This document shows, piece by piece, positions 34,845 through 43,797 of a DNA stretch of 64,000 nucleotides. How positions within the stretch are numbered: the stretch's first letter is position 1; every line of letters starts with the position of its first letter. The position numbers and the translations under genes are program-made. The DNA comes from Sulfolobus acidocaldarius SUSAZ (GTDB lineage Archaea; Thermoproteota; Thermoprotei_A; Sulfolobales; Sulfolobaceae), in NCBI GenBank assembly GCA_000508305.1, contig CP006977.1, positions 1 through 64,000 of the forward strand. The letters are read 5' to 3'. Below the pieces are notes generated by a model. It was not told the DNA's origin. It saw only the letters and a program-made list of their open reading frames with translations, and made no database searches.

Positions 34845-35843
34845 TTAATAAAATTGGCTAGGCCACCAGCTTATGTCTTTTCTTTTCATCTCAAGAATGC
34901 TGTAAATTCTCTCTCTATCCTCTTTACCAACCCTCACATCCTTATGAACCTTTATAAGTGGATAAGGATATCCCTTTAGAGAAACGGGTTTTAGAACCTT
35001 TAAATACTCAAATATTCTGTCGGCACTGAAGAAATCTAATCTAAATAATCTTTCAGATGGTTCCAATCTTACATTTGTAAAATAGTAGTTTAAGCCTGAT
35101 AACAATTTACTAGCCTTCCTTGATAAAATGTAATTTTCATCTATTTTCTTTTCTAGAATCTTTGAATAACCACAATCCTGCGTGAATAACTCTAGGATGG
35201 TTATATCGGAATAAGCCTGTTTGAATAAATCACTAGACTTACTGTTTTTAGAGATAAATAATAGTTTATCCTTATATCTTGATACTAGTTCAGATAAAAC
35301 TAATTGATTTTCAGCAATAAGGAATCTTAGCATGTTATCTTCGTCTTTTTCTTCCAATGATAGTATCTTGTCAATACTAACTATATCATCCAATAAATCT
35401 AGTTTCAATTCCGATTTATGCCTTCCTAATTTTTTACTAAAACTTCCATCTAGAAGAACATAGTCAACATTTTCTACTAGTTTTAGTGCCAATTGTAATT
35501 CTAGCAGTTGCATCAATAATTCTATTCTTTCCTTCGCGTAATTACCTGGACTAAAAATATGAACTAATACCTTACCCTCACTATTTATTTCGTTTATTCC
35601 TTCAAATACTATCGCTTTAGCATTTACTATAAATATAACTCCTTGCCTTGTTTCCTTAACCCACATACCTCCATCTATAGCCAATAGCTTCTTACTATGC
35701 TCAACACTTTCAGGAGAGTAATTAATCCACAGTTCATTAAGAATACTTTCTACACTCTCGCTTAATTCCTTGTGTATTGCATGCGAATCCCTCATTATTT
35801 TCTCCTTCATTTTAATTAGTTCTTCATATGCCTTATCTATCAT
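34845..35843 (-). CDS. nurA: NurA 5'-3' nuclease
   Basis: It works with the HerA translocase to resect double-strand break ends, producing 3' overhangs. AIDGGMWVKETRQGVIFIV (residues about 55-73) holds the first catalytic Asp; VDYVLLDGSFSKKL the second; the C-terminal LIKVHKDVRVG region follows. 332 aa, usual. It is the last gene of the herA-mre11-rad50-nurA operon and overlaps rad50 by 11 bases. Confidence 0.93.
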   Translation of the reverse strand: MIDKAYEELIKMKEKIMRDSHAIHKELSESVESILNELWINYSPESVEHSKKLLAIDGGMWVKETRQGVIFIVNAKAIVFEGINEINSEGKVLVHIFSPGNYAKERIELLMQLLELQLALKLVENVDYVLLDGSFSKKLGRHKSELKLDLLDDIVSIDKILSLEEKDEDNMLRFLIAENQLVLSELVSRYKDKLLFISKNSKSSDLFKQAYSDITILELFTQDCGYSKILEKKIDENYILSRKASKLLSGLNYYFTNVRLEPSERLFRLDFFSADRIFEYLKVLKPVSLKGYPYPLIKVHKDVRVGKEDRERIYSILEMKRKDISWWPSQFY

Positions 35844-38493
35844 AACTTGACACCTCTACCTTACTAGTGTCTCCCTTCTTCTCCACTCTTATGATATAGT
35901 CGCCTGCCTGAATCAATTCTTGATCATGTGTGACTAAAATTATTTGAGGAACAATCTCTATGGCACTCCGTATAACATCTATTAATTCTTTTTTTCTATA
36001 CTCATCAAGATTTACAGTAGGTTCATCAAGTATTAATGTGGAAAATTGATTCATAAGAGCTTTTGCAATAGCTAACCTCAATGCTAACGCAATAGAAATT
36101 CTTTCACCACCACTTAATGCATTTATGTGGATTTTTTGACCAGACGCATTATAAACATATAATTCAGATTTTCCAATAAAATCAATCTCTACCGCTGAGA
36201 AAGATAAATCAAATTTGGCTATTACTTCGTTCACATTATTCTCTATTTGATTCCTGACAATATTCATAATGTGGCTCTGGAGGTGCTTATTATCTAACAC
36301 TTCCCTAAGTTTTTGAAGCTTACTTATGCCTAGGTTTAACTTACTTTCCTCGTTCATTTTATTTCTTAATTCTTCTACGTTTTTTATCTTTTCTTCTACG
36401 TTTTTTATCTTTTCTTCTAGGCTTCCCTTTATTTTACCTTTATCTGCTTCAATACCTGATAAAATCTTGGAAAGTTTGTCTATAATCTCCTCTAACTCTT
36501 TATACTTTTTTTCACTGTATCCAAGTTCACTTATACGGCTAAGTAATGCATCTTCTTCTTCCTTTAACTTTTCATACTCTTCCTTTAGTCCTTTCATTCT
36601 TGTAATTTCTTCCTTTAACCTCTCATACTCTATTTTAAGTTTCTCCAGCTCACTTATCCTTCTTCTTATACTCTCTTCTAGATTGACAAGGGATTTTAAA
36701 TCAGCTGGCAGGAATTGATATTTAGCTTTATAATCAATATAACTCTTCTCTAATTCACTTAGTTTAGAGTTAAGCTCATTCAGTCTCTGTTCTTGTTCCT
36801 GTATGTCTTCTTCAAATATGTCAGAATTCTTAAGATACTCCTCATGGTAATCAATAAGCCCTTTTTCTTTTTCTACTATATTCTCAAATTCTTGGTGATA
36901 TAATAAAAGTGAGTGGATTTCGTTTTGCAACTTATTTTTCTCTTCTTCTAGTCGTTGTAACTCTTTGAGTTTAGCTTCGTATATACCTTTCTCTTTACTC
37001 CTTTTCTGTAACTCTAGCTGTAGCTTACTTCTAGTAGTTTCCAGCTCTTCCCTTTCTTTATTTAGAGAATTTATTTTAGCTTGAAGAGTAGTAATCTGTT
37101 TGTTTAGCTCAAGTAATTGTACTTTTATTTCCTCTCTGATTTTCGCTTTATGCTCGCTATCTAAAGGTCTTCCACAAATGGGGCACTTATCATCTTCAAT
37201 TGAATTTAGATTATTGTAAATCTTTAGTGTTTGCTCCTTTCTTCCATTTAAGTCTCCTCTTCTATCCAAAAGTTCCTTAAGTTCATTGTCTATTTGGTTA
37301 ATTCTATCATTTACATCCTTAATTTTATTCTCTAGATCTTGTGTGTCTACATAGTTAAGTTTATCTATTTCTTTCTTTTGTCTTTCGATATTATTTAGTA
37401 TGTATGTAAGTCTTTTTTCTATTTCTTCGTATTGTTTTTCTTTCTCTTCTAACTCTTTCTTTCTTTTTTCTATTTCTTCGTATTGTTTTTCTTTCTCTTC
37501 TAACTCTTTCTTTCTCTTCAACTTCTCTTTCTTTCTTTTTAATTCAGTTTCTACAACATTTATTTGGGATTTTAAGGAGTCTATCTGAACAAGAACGTTC
37601 TTAAAACTACTTATTGTGTTTATTTTCTCTCTGTTCTCGTCTAATTCCTTAACTTCTGTCTCTATTTTATTATATCTTTTTTCCTTCTCTTCGAAATCCT
37701 TTAGCCTTAAAGCTATCTCTTCGATTTTTTTATTTACAACACTTAATTTTCCTGATAAGATATCATATTCAACCTTAATTTCTTTAATTCTATTAAATTC
37801 TAGGTTATATTGATTTAGTTCATTCTCCTTCTCTTTGGCTTCTCTTTCTATGCTTTCTAGTTTTACCTTAAGTTCATCTATTTCCTTTTTTAGTCTGTCT
37901 ATTTCAGCTTCTTCCCTCTTTAATATATCTTTTATACTTTGTAAGCTTCTTATTCTATCGGTTAACACTTTTATTAAGGAGTGTATAGGTCCATTACTTT
38001 CTCTGAGCATCTCTAATTTGTTAATTTTTAGTAATTCTTTCATGACCTCAGGAAAGTCAGAAAATACACTTTCTACACTACCCTGACCTATAATTGTTGT
38101 AGACATCAAAATTTTATGATCAAAGCCCAGGATCTCCTTTATTTTGTTATTAACAGTCGTAGATTGTCTAGCTAATGTGGTGATCTTTCCTTCCTTTAAC
38201 AAGGATATAGTGTCTCTACTCGTCTCACCTATATTTCTATCTATAAGGTATGTGTCACCATTAATCTCGAATTTTATCGACACTTGTCCGCTTTTCTTTC
38301 CTTTCTTTATGAGTTCTTCATTTTTACCTATGTCCCTGTTGGTTCTTTTGAACAATCCAAATAGTATCCCATCTATTATCGAGCTTTTCCCAGCACCATT
38401 GTTTCCAATAATTACATTTATACTGCCTTCAAACTTAACTGTAGTATCTTCATGACTAAGGAAGTTTTGTAATCTTATCTCTCTAATTATCAT
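35833..38493 (-). CDS. rad50: Rad50 double-strand break repair ATPase
   Basis: An 886-residue SMC-like ATPase that tethers DNA ends and regulates Mre11. Walker A GNNGAGKSSI is at residues 30-39, the zinc hook CPICGRPL near 435-442 in the middle of the long coiled coil, the signature LSGGERISIALAL and Walker B LILDEPTVNLD near the C-terminus. It overlaps mre11 by 4 bases and nurA by 11. The coiled coil has two slippage-like repeats (see 36370 and 37411). Confidence 0.97.
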   Translation of the reverse strand: MIIREIRLQNFLSHEDTTVKFEGSINVIIGNNGAGKSSIIDGILFGLFKRTNRDIGKNEELIKKGKKSGQVSIKFEINGDTYLIDRNIGETSRDTISLLKEGKITTLARQSTTVNNKIKEILGFDHKILMSTTIIGQGSVESVFSDFPEVMKELLKINKLEMLRESNGPIHSLIKVLTDRIRSLQSIKDILKREEAEIDRLKKEIDELKVKLESIEREAKEKENELNQYNLEFNRIKEIKVEYDILSGKLSVVNKKIEEIALRLKDFEEKEKRYNKIETEVKELDENREKINTISSFKNVLVQIDSLKSQINVVETELKRKKEKLKRKKELEEKEKQYEEIEKRKKELEEKEKQYEEIEKRLTYILNNIERQKKEIDKLNYVDTQDLENKIKDVNDRINQIDNELKELLDRRGDLNGRKEQTLKIYNNLNSIEDDKCPICGRPLDSEHKAKIREEIKVQLLELNKQITTLQAKINSLNKEREELETTRSKLQLELQKRSKEKGIYEAKLKELQRLEEEKNKLQNEIHSLLLYHQEFENIVEKEKGLIDYHEEYLKNSDIFEEDIQEQEQRLNELNSKLSELEKSYIDYKAKYQFLPADLKSLVNLEESIRRRISELEKLKIEYERLKEEITRMKGLKEEYEKLKEEEDALLSRISELGYSEKKYKELEEIIDKLSKILSGIEADKGKIKGSLEEKIKNVEEKIKNVEELRNKMNEESKLNLGISKLQKLREVLDNKHLQSHIMNIVRNQIENNVNEVIAKFDLSFSAVEIDFIGKSELYVYNASGQKIHINALSGGERISIALALRLAIAKALMNQFSTLILDEPTVNLDEYRKKELIDVIRSAIEIVPQIILVTHDQELIQAGDYIIRVEKKGDTSKVEVSSYDR
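36370..36419 (-). repeat. 21-bp tandem repeat in rad50
   Basis: Two near-identical copies encode KIKNVEE twice. The unit is one heptad, so the coiled-coil phase is preserved. Confidence 0.75.
37411..37513 (-). repeat. 51-bp tandem repeat in rad50
   Basis: Two almost identical 51-bp units encode KKELEEKEKQYEEIEKR twice. Seventeen residues are not a whole number of heptads, so one copy shifts the coiled-coil register unless a stutter compensates. Confidence 0.85.
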
Positions 38494-39638
38494 TTGTCCT
38501 CAACACCTGCAAACTTTTTCAGTAATTCTTCTACCTTTTTCTCGTCTTCTTCATTTATAATATCAATAATTATCCTAGTCTCTTCATCAGCGTATCCTAT
38601 GCCTTTAAGGTAGTCAGCTATTATATCGTTCAAAGAAGAATATGTTGTCTTAAGTTTTGTCTTAAGGTTCTCCTCCTTAATACTCACAATGTTATCCTTA
38701 TATATTCTATAATATTCCACATAATCCCTTAAAGCCTGTAACTTAGTCATTAAAACGTCCTTTCTTATAGGTATAGTTCCTTCTAGTTCTATGTGTAGAA
38801 TTGGCTTTTTGTTATTTTTCACACTTTCCTTTAATGTATGTATAACACTTTCTATAGATTGTTCAATATTATCTACGTTAATGTCTAAAACTAACTGATC
38901 TCTTATGTCAACGTTAATGTAGTTAATACTCGGTAAATCTCCCGACATATCAATTAATGTTGCCCCCTTTTTACTCTTCTGATAACCTTCGATTTCCTCT
39001 TCTCTCATTATATCAGGTGAACCAGCTATTTCAATAAGAGCTCCTCCATCTAGATAGTCTTTCCTTCTTGAATGAAGATGACCAACTGCATACAAACTAA
39101 AACCTTTAGGCAAGTCAGATAACTCAATTTGCCATGCCCCTTGATATGGTAAGTAGGTTCTAATTCCCTGATGTAGCATCAGTATGCTTTTTCTCGTTTC
39201 CGGTTTAACTTTGCTTAGCTGTTCTTTCAAGTCATTAACAGATACATTAGAAATGTGAGAAATTCCATATACTTCAACGTTTTCTAACTTAACCCTGTTA
39301 TCTATTTTTTGCAGGATTTTTATCAGATTAAATTCTTCTAGTATTCTTTGCGGATATATTTCTTCTTTTCTTTTCGGTGAATCATGATCTCCTGCTATAC
39401 ATATAAAAGGAATATTGTGGTCTTTAAGCCTCTTAAGTTCCTTTATTGCATGGAGTTTTGCTCTATTAGGCGGGTTATTTACGTCAAATAAATCCCCTGT
39501 ATGAATTACTGCTTTAACATGTTCATTAATTGCTATATCAATTAGTTGTGTAAATGTGTCATAAACATCTTTTTCCCTGGATTCAAGGTTGTACTGTCTT
39601 TTACCTAGATGGGTGTCTGAAATATGAAGTAATTGCAT
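38490..39638 (-). CDS. mre11: Mre11 nuclease
   Basis: A Mn-dependent nuclease working with Rad50. The phosphoesterase motifs are HISDTHLGKRQ (residues 5-15), HTGDLFDVNNPP, CIAGDHDSPKR, LMLHQG and VGHLHSRR. The start is the ATG at 39638 (MQLLHISDTHLG); the longer frame to 39653 would begin inside herA without conserved residues. It has 382 residues. The 3' end overlaps rad50 as a 4-base stop-start. Confidence 0.97.
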   Translation of the reverse strand: MQLLHISDTHLGKRQYNLESREKDVYDTFTQLIDIAINEHVKAVIHTGDLFDVNNPPNRAKLHAIKELKRLKDHNIPFICIAGDHDSPKRKEEIYPQRILEEFNLIKILQKIDNRVKLENVEVYGISHISNVSVNDLKEQLSKVKPETRKSILMLHQGIRTYLPYQGAWQIELSDLPKGFSLYAVGHLHSRRKDYLDGGALIEIAGSPDIMREEEIEGYQKSKKGATLIDMSGDLPSINYINVDIRDQLVLDINVDNIEQSIESVIHTLKESVKNNKKPILHIELEGTIPIRKDVLMTKLQALRDYVEYYRIYKDNIVSIKEENLKTKLKTTYSSLNDIIADYLKGIGYADEETRIIIDIINEEDEKKVEELLKKFAGVEDK

Positions 39639-39643
39639 TATAT

Positions 39644-41131
39644 CTAACCCCAATCAGAAACATCCGAGTGAACAATTTCTTCTTCCTTAGCTCTCTTCCA
39701 TTCTTCTGTTAGATTTGGATCACTTCCTGATAATTTACCTTCGAACTTGTCTATTTTGATTATTGTTGGCAGTTTAACCACATTACCTATGATTATCGCT
39801 TCACCTGTGTCCAGAGAGGACAATCCATCAGCTAAATCCTCACTCAAGTTATCACTAGTTTCTAGCACATATTTTTTATCACTTGGCTCAACTATCTTAA
39901 GTATTATCTTATTTGTCATTTGGCTAAGTATGTTCTCGTCAAGACCCTTAGGTCTCTGACTAACAATTATTAGTCCTACACCAAACTTCCTTCCTTCTCT
40001 CGCTATTCTGCCAGCCCATTTCTTTGTTAATGTATTTGTATCCTTAGACAATAGGACGTGAGCCTCCTCTACCACAGTTAGTATTGGGAATCTTAAACCA
40101 GAATCTTTCTTTATCTTATTTTCTTTCCTTGAAGTTAGTATTCTTCTTAAATAATGGGCTACTATGGCGTCTATTGCGTCCTCGTCCAAGGAGCTAAGAT
40201 TTACAACGTTTATCTTGCCTAGTTTTATTTTGTTTATAACGTCACCAAATGTTATGTCAATAATATCTGAGTACCTCTCCGCAAAGTCTTCAACCTTATT
40301 CAAAACCTCATCCTTACTCTCTTTTCTTTTTTCATTTCTACCTTCTTCCTCTATTTTCACTTTTAGTCTCTCGAAGAAATTACTATTTAATTCTGCTAAG
40401 GAGGTTTTTCCTTCCTTTATTTCATTGTTTATTTCTTCTTTCAATTGATTGAAAGTCCTTCTTATTATTCTGTACTGAATATTTGCGTTTTCCCTAATTT
40501 CAAGGAGAGTAGCGAATTCATTCACAGACAAGTATAAGGGATTTAATTTTGGCTCTATGATGTTCAAATTGGGTAGTGTACTATCGTAATATTCTCCGTG
40601 ATAGTCAAATATTAGGATAGAACCTCCTATTTCCACTAGCCTCTGGGATAGTATGGCGACTGTATTTGATTTACCTGAACCTGTTGCTGCCAAAATAGCA
40701 AGGTGTCTAGATAGGGGATTTAGTCTAATTTTCACCTCCACATTACTCCCTATTAATTTTCCTACTCTAACATCCCCTGCGGAGAAAACGGTTGAAAGCT
40801 CTTCATCAGAGGCCAGTCTAACAGGTGTTCCAGCTACAGGAGGTAAATCTGGTTGTGTGAATTTTCCGTCTAACTTACAAAGTAGTTTGATTCTTGCTTT
40901 AATGAAAAACGGGATCTTGTTTGCCTCCAGTTGTTTTATTCTTTGTACAAATTTCACATCATTCAAATTGTCATCTAATAAGGGACTACCTGTATAGACA
41001 TTAGTTATTAATCCTAAAATTTTTTCTCCATCATATTCAAGAATCACGTAATAACCAGCTCTAATTTTTTGTTCTAGTATAGCAGTGGCTTCATTTATAG
41101 TCGCTGATCCTATAATGTATCCTATGGTCAT
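39644..41131 (-). CDS. herA: HerA DNA translocase/helicase
   Basis: A hexameric FtsK/HerA ATPase that drives resection with NurA. An N-terminal HAS barrel covers about 1-125, Walker A LAATGSGKSNTV is near 150, Walker B ILTVVEEAHVLL near 350 and the arginine-finger/sensor SQRPKGLDENILSQ follows. 495 aa. It is the first gene of the operon. Confidence 0.96.
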   Translation of the reverse strand: MTIGYIIGSATINEATAILEQKIRAGYYVILEYDGEKILGLITNVYTGSPLLDDNLNDVKFVQRIKQLEANKIPFFIKARIKLLCKLDGKFTQPDLPPVAGTPVRLASDEELSTVFSAGDVRVGKLIGSNVEVKIRLNPLSRHLAILAATGSGKSNTVAILSQRLVEIGGSILIFDYHGEYYDSTLPNLNIIEPKLNPLYLSVNEFATLLEIRENANIQYRIIRRTFNQLKEEINNEIKEGKTSLAELNSNFFERLKVKIEEEGRNEKRKESKDEVLNKVEDFAERYSDIIDITFGDVINKIKLGKINVVNLSSLDEDAIDAIVAHYLRRILTSRKENKIKKDSGLRFPILTVVEEAHVLLSKDTNTLTKKWAGRIAREGRKFGVGLIIVSQRPKGLDENILSQMTNKIILKIVEPSDKKYVLETSDNLSEDLADGLSSLDTGEAIIIGNVVKLPTIIKIDKFEGKLSGSDPNLTEEWKRAKEEEIVHSDVSDWG

Positions 41132-41154
41132 TTATTAAGATGTTATCCTGAAAA

Positions 41155-41163
41155 GTATATAAC
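41155..41163 (-). promoter_or_regulatory. TATA box of the herA operon
   Basis: GTTATATAC (minus strand) is centred 28 bases before the herA ATG, giving a leaderless start for the herA-mre11-rad50-nurA message. Confidence 0.65.
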
Positions 41164-41233
41164 TATTTATTATACTGTGATAGTAATACCAGAATGAGAA
41201 ATTAGAAAATTGTAAAAAAAGAACTTTAAAATA

Positions 41234-41608
41234 TTATGCAGCTACTTTTCCTACAGTTTCTGCAATTTTTGCTTCTTCTTCAGCAAATGCGCATAGCATT
41301 GCTTCTATGTCAGCATATCCTTCTGCTTTTGCTGTCATTGCTATCTTGTTGTATGTGGATATGTGCTCCTCTCCCTCTTTAGTAGCAAAATCAGACAATA
41401 GCTTCTTTACCTTTAATTCAGTGGCTACTTTTCCTACAGTTTCTGCAATTTTTGCTTCTTCTTCAGCAAATGCGCATAGCATTGCTTCTATGTCAGCATA
41501 TCCTTCTGCTTTTGCTGTCATTGCTATCTTGTTGTATGTGGATATGTGCTCCTCTCCCTCTTTCATCGAGAATTCTTCTAATATTTTTTCTACTTTACTG
41601 GATATCAT
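41234..41608 (-). CDS. Rubrerythrin-like ferritin-fold protein, internally duplicated
   Basis: A 124-residue protein made of two near-identical 61-residue units. Each contains KEGEEHISTYNKIAMTAKAE, then GYADIEAMLCAFAEEEAKIA, which resembles rubrerythrin/ferritin-like helices (A-x-A-E-G-Y then E-x-x-x-A). The expected ExxH iron ligands are only partly kept (EEH). The ATG at 41608 is supported by the TATA box at 41639-41646; the upstream ATG at 41650 would lie before that box. Confidence 0.75.
   Translation of the reverse strand: MISSKVEKILEEFSMKEGEEHISTYNKIAMTAKAEGYADIEAMLCAFAEEEAKIAETVGKVATELKVKKLLSDFATKEGEEHISTYNKIAMTAKAEGYADIEAMLCAFAEEEAKIAETVGKVAA
41241..41563 (-). repeat. Perfect 140-bp direct repeat, 183-bp period
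   Basis: Bases 41241-41380 and 41424-41563 are identical over all 140 positions that I compared. The period is 183 bp (61 codons), so the duplication is in frame and forms the two halves of the ferritin-like protein. Confidence 0.95.
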
Positions 41609-41638
41609 AGGTATTCGTAATGAATAATCGGAAGGGAA

Positions 41639-41646
41639 ATATATAA
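41639..41646 (-). promoter_or_regulatory. TATA box of the duplicated ferritin-like gene
   Basis: TTATATAT on the minus strand, about 34 bases before the ATG at 41608, would give a leader of roughly eight bases. This geometry decides between the two possible starts. Confidence 0.6.
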
Positions 41647-41748
41647 GCATTTGTTAAGCTTTTTTAATACTAAATATAATTAGCTTTTTTGTAATTCAAC
41701 AAACCCTGAGATTTTTGTAAGATTAAACTAGAAATTCTTCTAAAAAAT

Positions 41749-42159
41749 TTAACTTATATCTAAAATTCTCTCGTATAATTTCTTTGCATCTTCATACTTC
41801 TCCTTTGATTTGGTTTCTAATTCGTCCTTCCTTTCAGGAAGTTTTTCAGCCAATAATTTTGATAGCATATAAACTGTAGCTGTAAGCATAAACTTCTCTT
41901 TTAATTGATCACTTTCCTTTTTATTTAACTCTTCGAACCAATTCGTTATATATTCCAACCCTAAATACTTTATCATTTTCTCTAATATTCCCCTAGCGTG
42001 ACCTAATTCAACAATGGCTTTTTCTCTAATTTTTTCAGATTCATCCCTTTTGTTTATCTCCTCCAGCTTTTGAGAGGAGAATAATAACAATAGATGGTCT
42101 TCGGAATTAGCTATAAAAAGCTCTTTTAATCCTATTTCAGTCTGTGTTCCCTTCATCAC
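41749..42159 (-). CDS. Helical protein of unknown function
   Basis: A 136-residue, highly charged, all-helical protein. ELGHARGILEKMIKYLG and VYMLSKLLAEKLPE are the more hydrophobic helices. It might be a four-helix bundle like the ferritin-like neighbour, but it lacks ExxH motifs. The start MMKG has GGTGATG overlapping as a Shine-Dalgarno sequence, favouring the second Met (42156). Function unknown. Confidence 0.65.
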   Translation of the reverse strand: MMKGTQTEIGLKELFIANSEDHLLLLFSSQKLEEINKRDESEKIREKAIVELGHARGILEKMIKYLGLEYITNWFEELNKKESDQLKEKFMLTATVYMLSKLLAEKLPERKDELETKSKEKYEDAKKLYERILDIS

Positions 42160-42196
42160 CTTTAAATTGTATTCATAGCTAATATACTCTTGTTAA

Positions 42197-42253
42197 AATA
42201 ATGATGATTAACTCCAATACTGACTAATGATGTCGTAACCCGAAACTGAATAA
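42197..42253 (+). ncRNA. C/D box sRNA (2'-O-methylation guide)
   Basis: C box ATGATGA (42201-42207), 12-nt guide TTAACTCCAATA, D' box CTGA (42220-42223), 3-nt spacer, C' box ATGATGT (42227-42233), 12-nt guide CGTAACCCGAAA, D box CTGA (42246-42249). Every spacing is canonical. Predicted targets contain UAUUGGAGUUAA (methyl on the fifth base, G) and UUUCGGGUUACG (methyl on G); I could not assign them to an RNA from memory. It lies in the divergent gap upstream of nnr. Confidence 0.9.
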
Positions 42254-42285
42254 AAGTAAAATCTTTCCCTGTTAAGAATATTTGT

Positions 42286-43797
42286 ATGATAACCTCAAAA
42301 AGAATGAAAGCCCTTGAAATTAATAGCGAAGCATTAGGTGTGCCAACATTACTCTTGATGGAAAACGCAGGGAGGAGTGTGAAAGATGAAATAATGAAGA
42401 GATTGAATTTGGACTATTCTAAAAAAGTTGTAGTATTTGCAGGAACCGGTGGAAAAGGAGGAGACGGATTAGTAGTAGCAAGGCACCTTGCCTCGGAAGG
42501 GTCAGAGATTCATATTTTACTTTTAGGGGAGAACAAACATCCGGACGCAATCATTAACTTGAATGCAATATACGAAATGGATTACTCAATCAGAGAAGTT
42601 AAACTGATTAAAGATACTGACGAATTGCAACCAGTTAAAGCTGACGTGCTTATAGATGCTATGTTAGGCACGGGATTTTCCGGCAAGGTTAGAGAACCAT
42701 TTAGAACGGCTATTAGAGTATTTAATCAGAGCTCTGGCTTTAAGGTTTCTATAGATGTACCCTCTGGGATAAATGCAGACGATGAAGAACAGCAAGGAGA
42801 ATATGTTATTCCCGACCTAATAGTTACCTTTCACGATCTTAAACCAGGCTTAAAAAAATTTGAGAGTAAAGTGGTCATTAAGAAAATAGGTATTCCTAAA
42901 GAGGCTGAAATATATGTTGGTCCTGGTGATGTCATTGTTAATGTAAAGAAAAGAGAATATAATACAAAGAAAGGAGATAATGGAAGAGTTTTGATTATCG
43001 GAGGGAATTTTACATTTAGCGGTGCTCCAACTCTATCTGCTTTGGGAGCCTTAAGGACGGGAGCAGATCTAGTATATGTGGCATCTCCGGAGGAGACAGC
43101 TAAGGTCATCTCTAGCTTTTCCCCTGACCTTATATCTATCAAGCTTAAGGGAAGGAATATATCTACAGACAATTTAGATGAGCTAAAACCGTGGATTGAT
43201 AAAGCTGACGTTGTCGTCGTAGGACCTGGTATGGGACAAGAAAGAGAAACCATAGATGCTTCCATAGAGATAGTTAGATATCTGAAAGTGAAGAATAAAC
43301 CTTCAGTCATAGATGCTGATGCGTTAAAAGCAGTGGCAGGTATGGAATTGTTCTCGAATGCAGTAATTACTCCTCACGCTGGAGAATTTAAGATCTATTC
43401 AGGGGTTCAGCCTAATTCGAATACGAGAAAAAGAATTGAACAAGTAAAGGAGTGTTCGCTGAAATGTAATTGTGTAGTACTCCTTAAGGGTTATGTCGAT
43501 ATTATAGCAGAAAAGGAAGAATTTAGACTTAATAAGACAGGAAATCCTGGAATGGCAGTGGGCGGTACTGGGGATACATTGACAGGAATAATTGCCTCAT
43601 TTATGGCTCAAAAGCTATCTCCATTCACTTCTGCTTACTTGGGGGCATTCGTTAATGGTTTAGCAGGATCCATAGCATATGAAAAACTCGGCGCACATCT
43701 AGTTGCAACAGATATAATAGAAAACATTCCTAAGGTAATTAATGAACCTCTGGAAGTGTTCAAGAAAAAAGTGTATAAAAGGATTTTAGATACTTAG
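42286..43797 (+). CDS. nnr: Bifunctional NAD(P)HX epimerase/dehydratase
   Basis: It repairs hydrated NAD(P)H. The N-terminal YjeF_N epimerase domain (about 1-210) has MENAGRSV, FAGTGGKGGDGLVVARHL and LIDAMLGTGFSG; the C-terminal ribokinase-fold ADP/ATP-dependent dehydratase (about 225-500) has GRVLIIGG, VVGPGMGQE, PSVIDADAL and NPGMAVGGTGDTLTGIIA. At 503 aa it is a full two-domain protein. It ends in a 4-bp overlap with the convergent peroxiredoxin. Confidence 0.95.
   Translation: MITSKRMKALEINSEALGVPTLLLMENAGRSVKDEIMKRLNLDYSKKVVVFAGTGGKGGDGLVVARHLASEGSEIHILLLGENKHPDAIINLNAIYEMDYSIREVKLIKDTDELQPVKADVLIDAMLGTGFSGKVREPFRTAIRVFNQSSGFKVSIDVPSGINADDEEQQGEYVIPDLIVTFHDLKPGLKKFESKVVIKKIGIPKEAEIYVGPGDVIVNVKKREYNTKKGDNGRVLIIGGNFTFSGAPTLSALGALRTGADLVYVASPEETAKVISSFSPDLISIKLKGRNISTDNLDELKPWIDKADVVVVGPGMGQERETIDASIEIVRYLKVKNKPSVIDADALKAVAGMELFSNAVITPHAGEFKIYSGVQPNSNTRKRIEQVKECSLKCNCVVLLKGYVDIIAEKEEFRLNKTGNPGMAVGGTGDTLTGIIASFMAQKLSPFTSAYLGAFVNGLAGSIAYEKLGAHLVATDIIENIPKVINEPLEVFKKKVYKRILDT

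Noticed and set aside
36326-36718. Long antisense frame opposite rad50, rich in Ser, Phe and Leu
   Set aside because: The composition is the expected shadow of Lys/Glu-rich coiled-coil codons; several others opposite rad50 and the SMC-like gene look alike.
36300-37600. Repeats in rad50 considered as a CRISPR-like array
   Set aside because: The repeats are in frame, only two copies each, without unique spacers; they are coiled-coil duplications.
41307-41627. Frame opposite the duplicated ferritin-like gene
   Set aside because: It mirrors the duplicated sequence and has no support of its own; the minus-strand gene has a TATA box in the right place.
42831-43310. 159-codon frame opposite nnr
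   Set aside because: It is antisense to the conserved NAD(P)HX dehydratase domain and shows no recognisable protein features.
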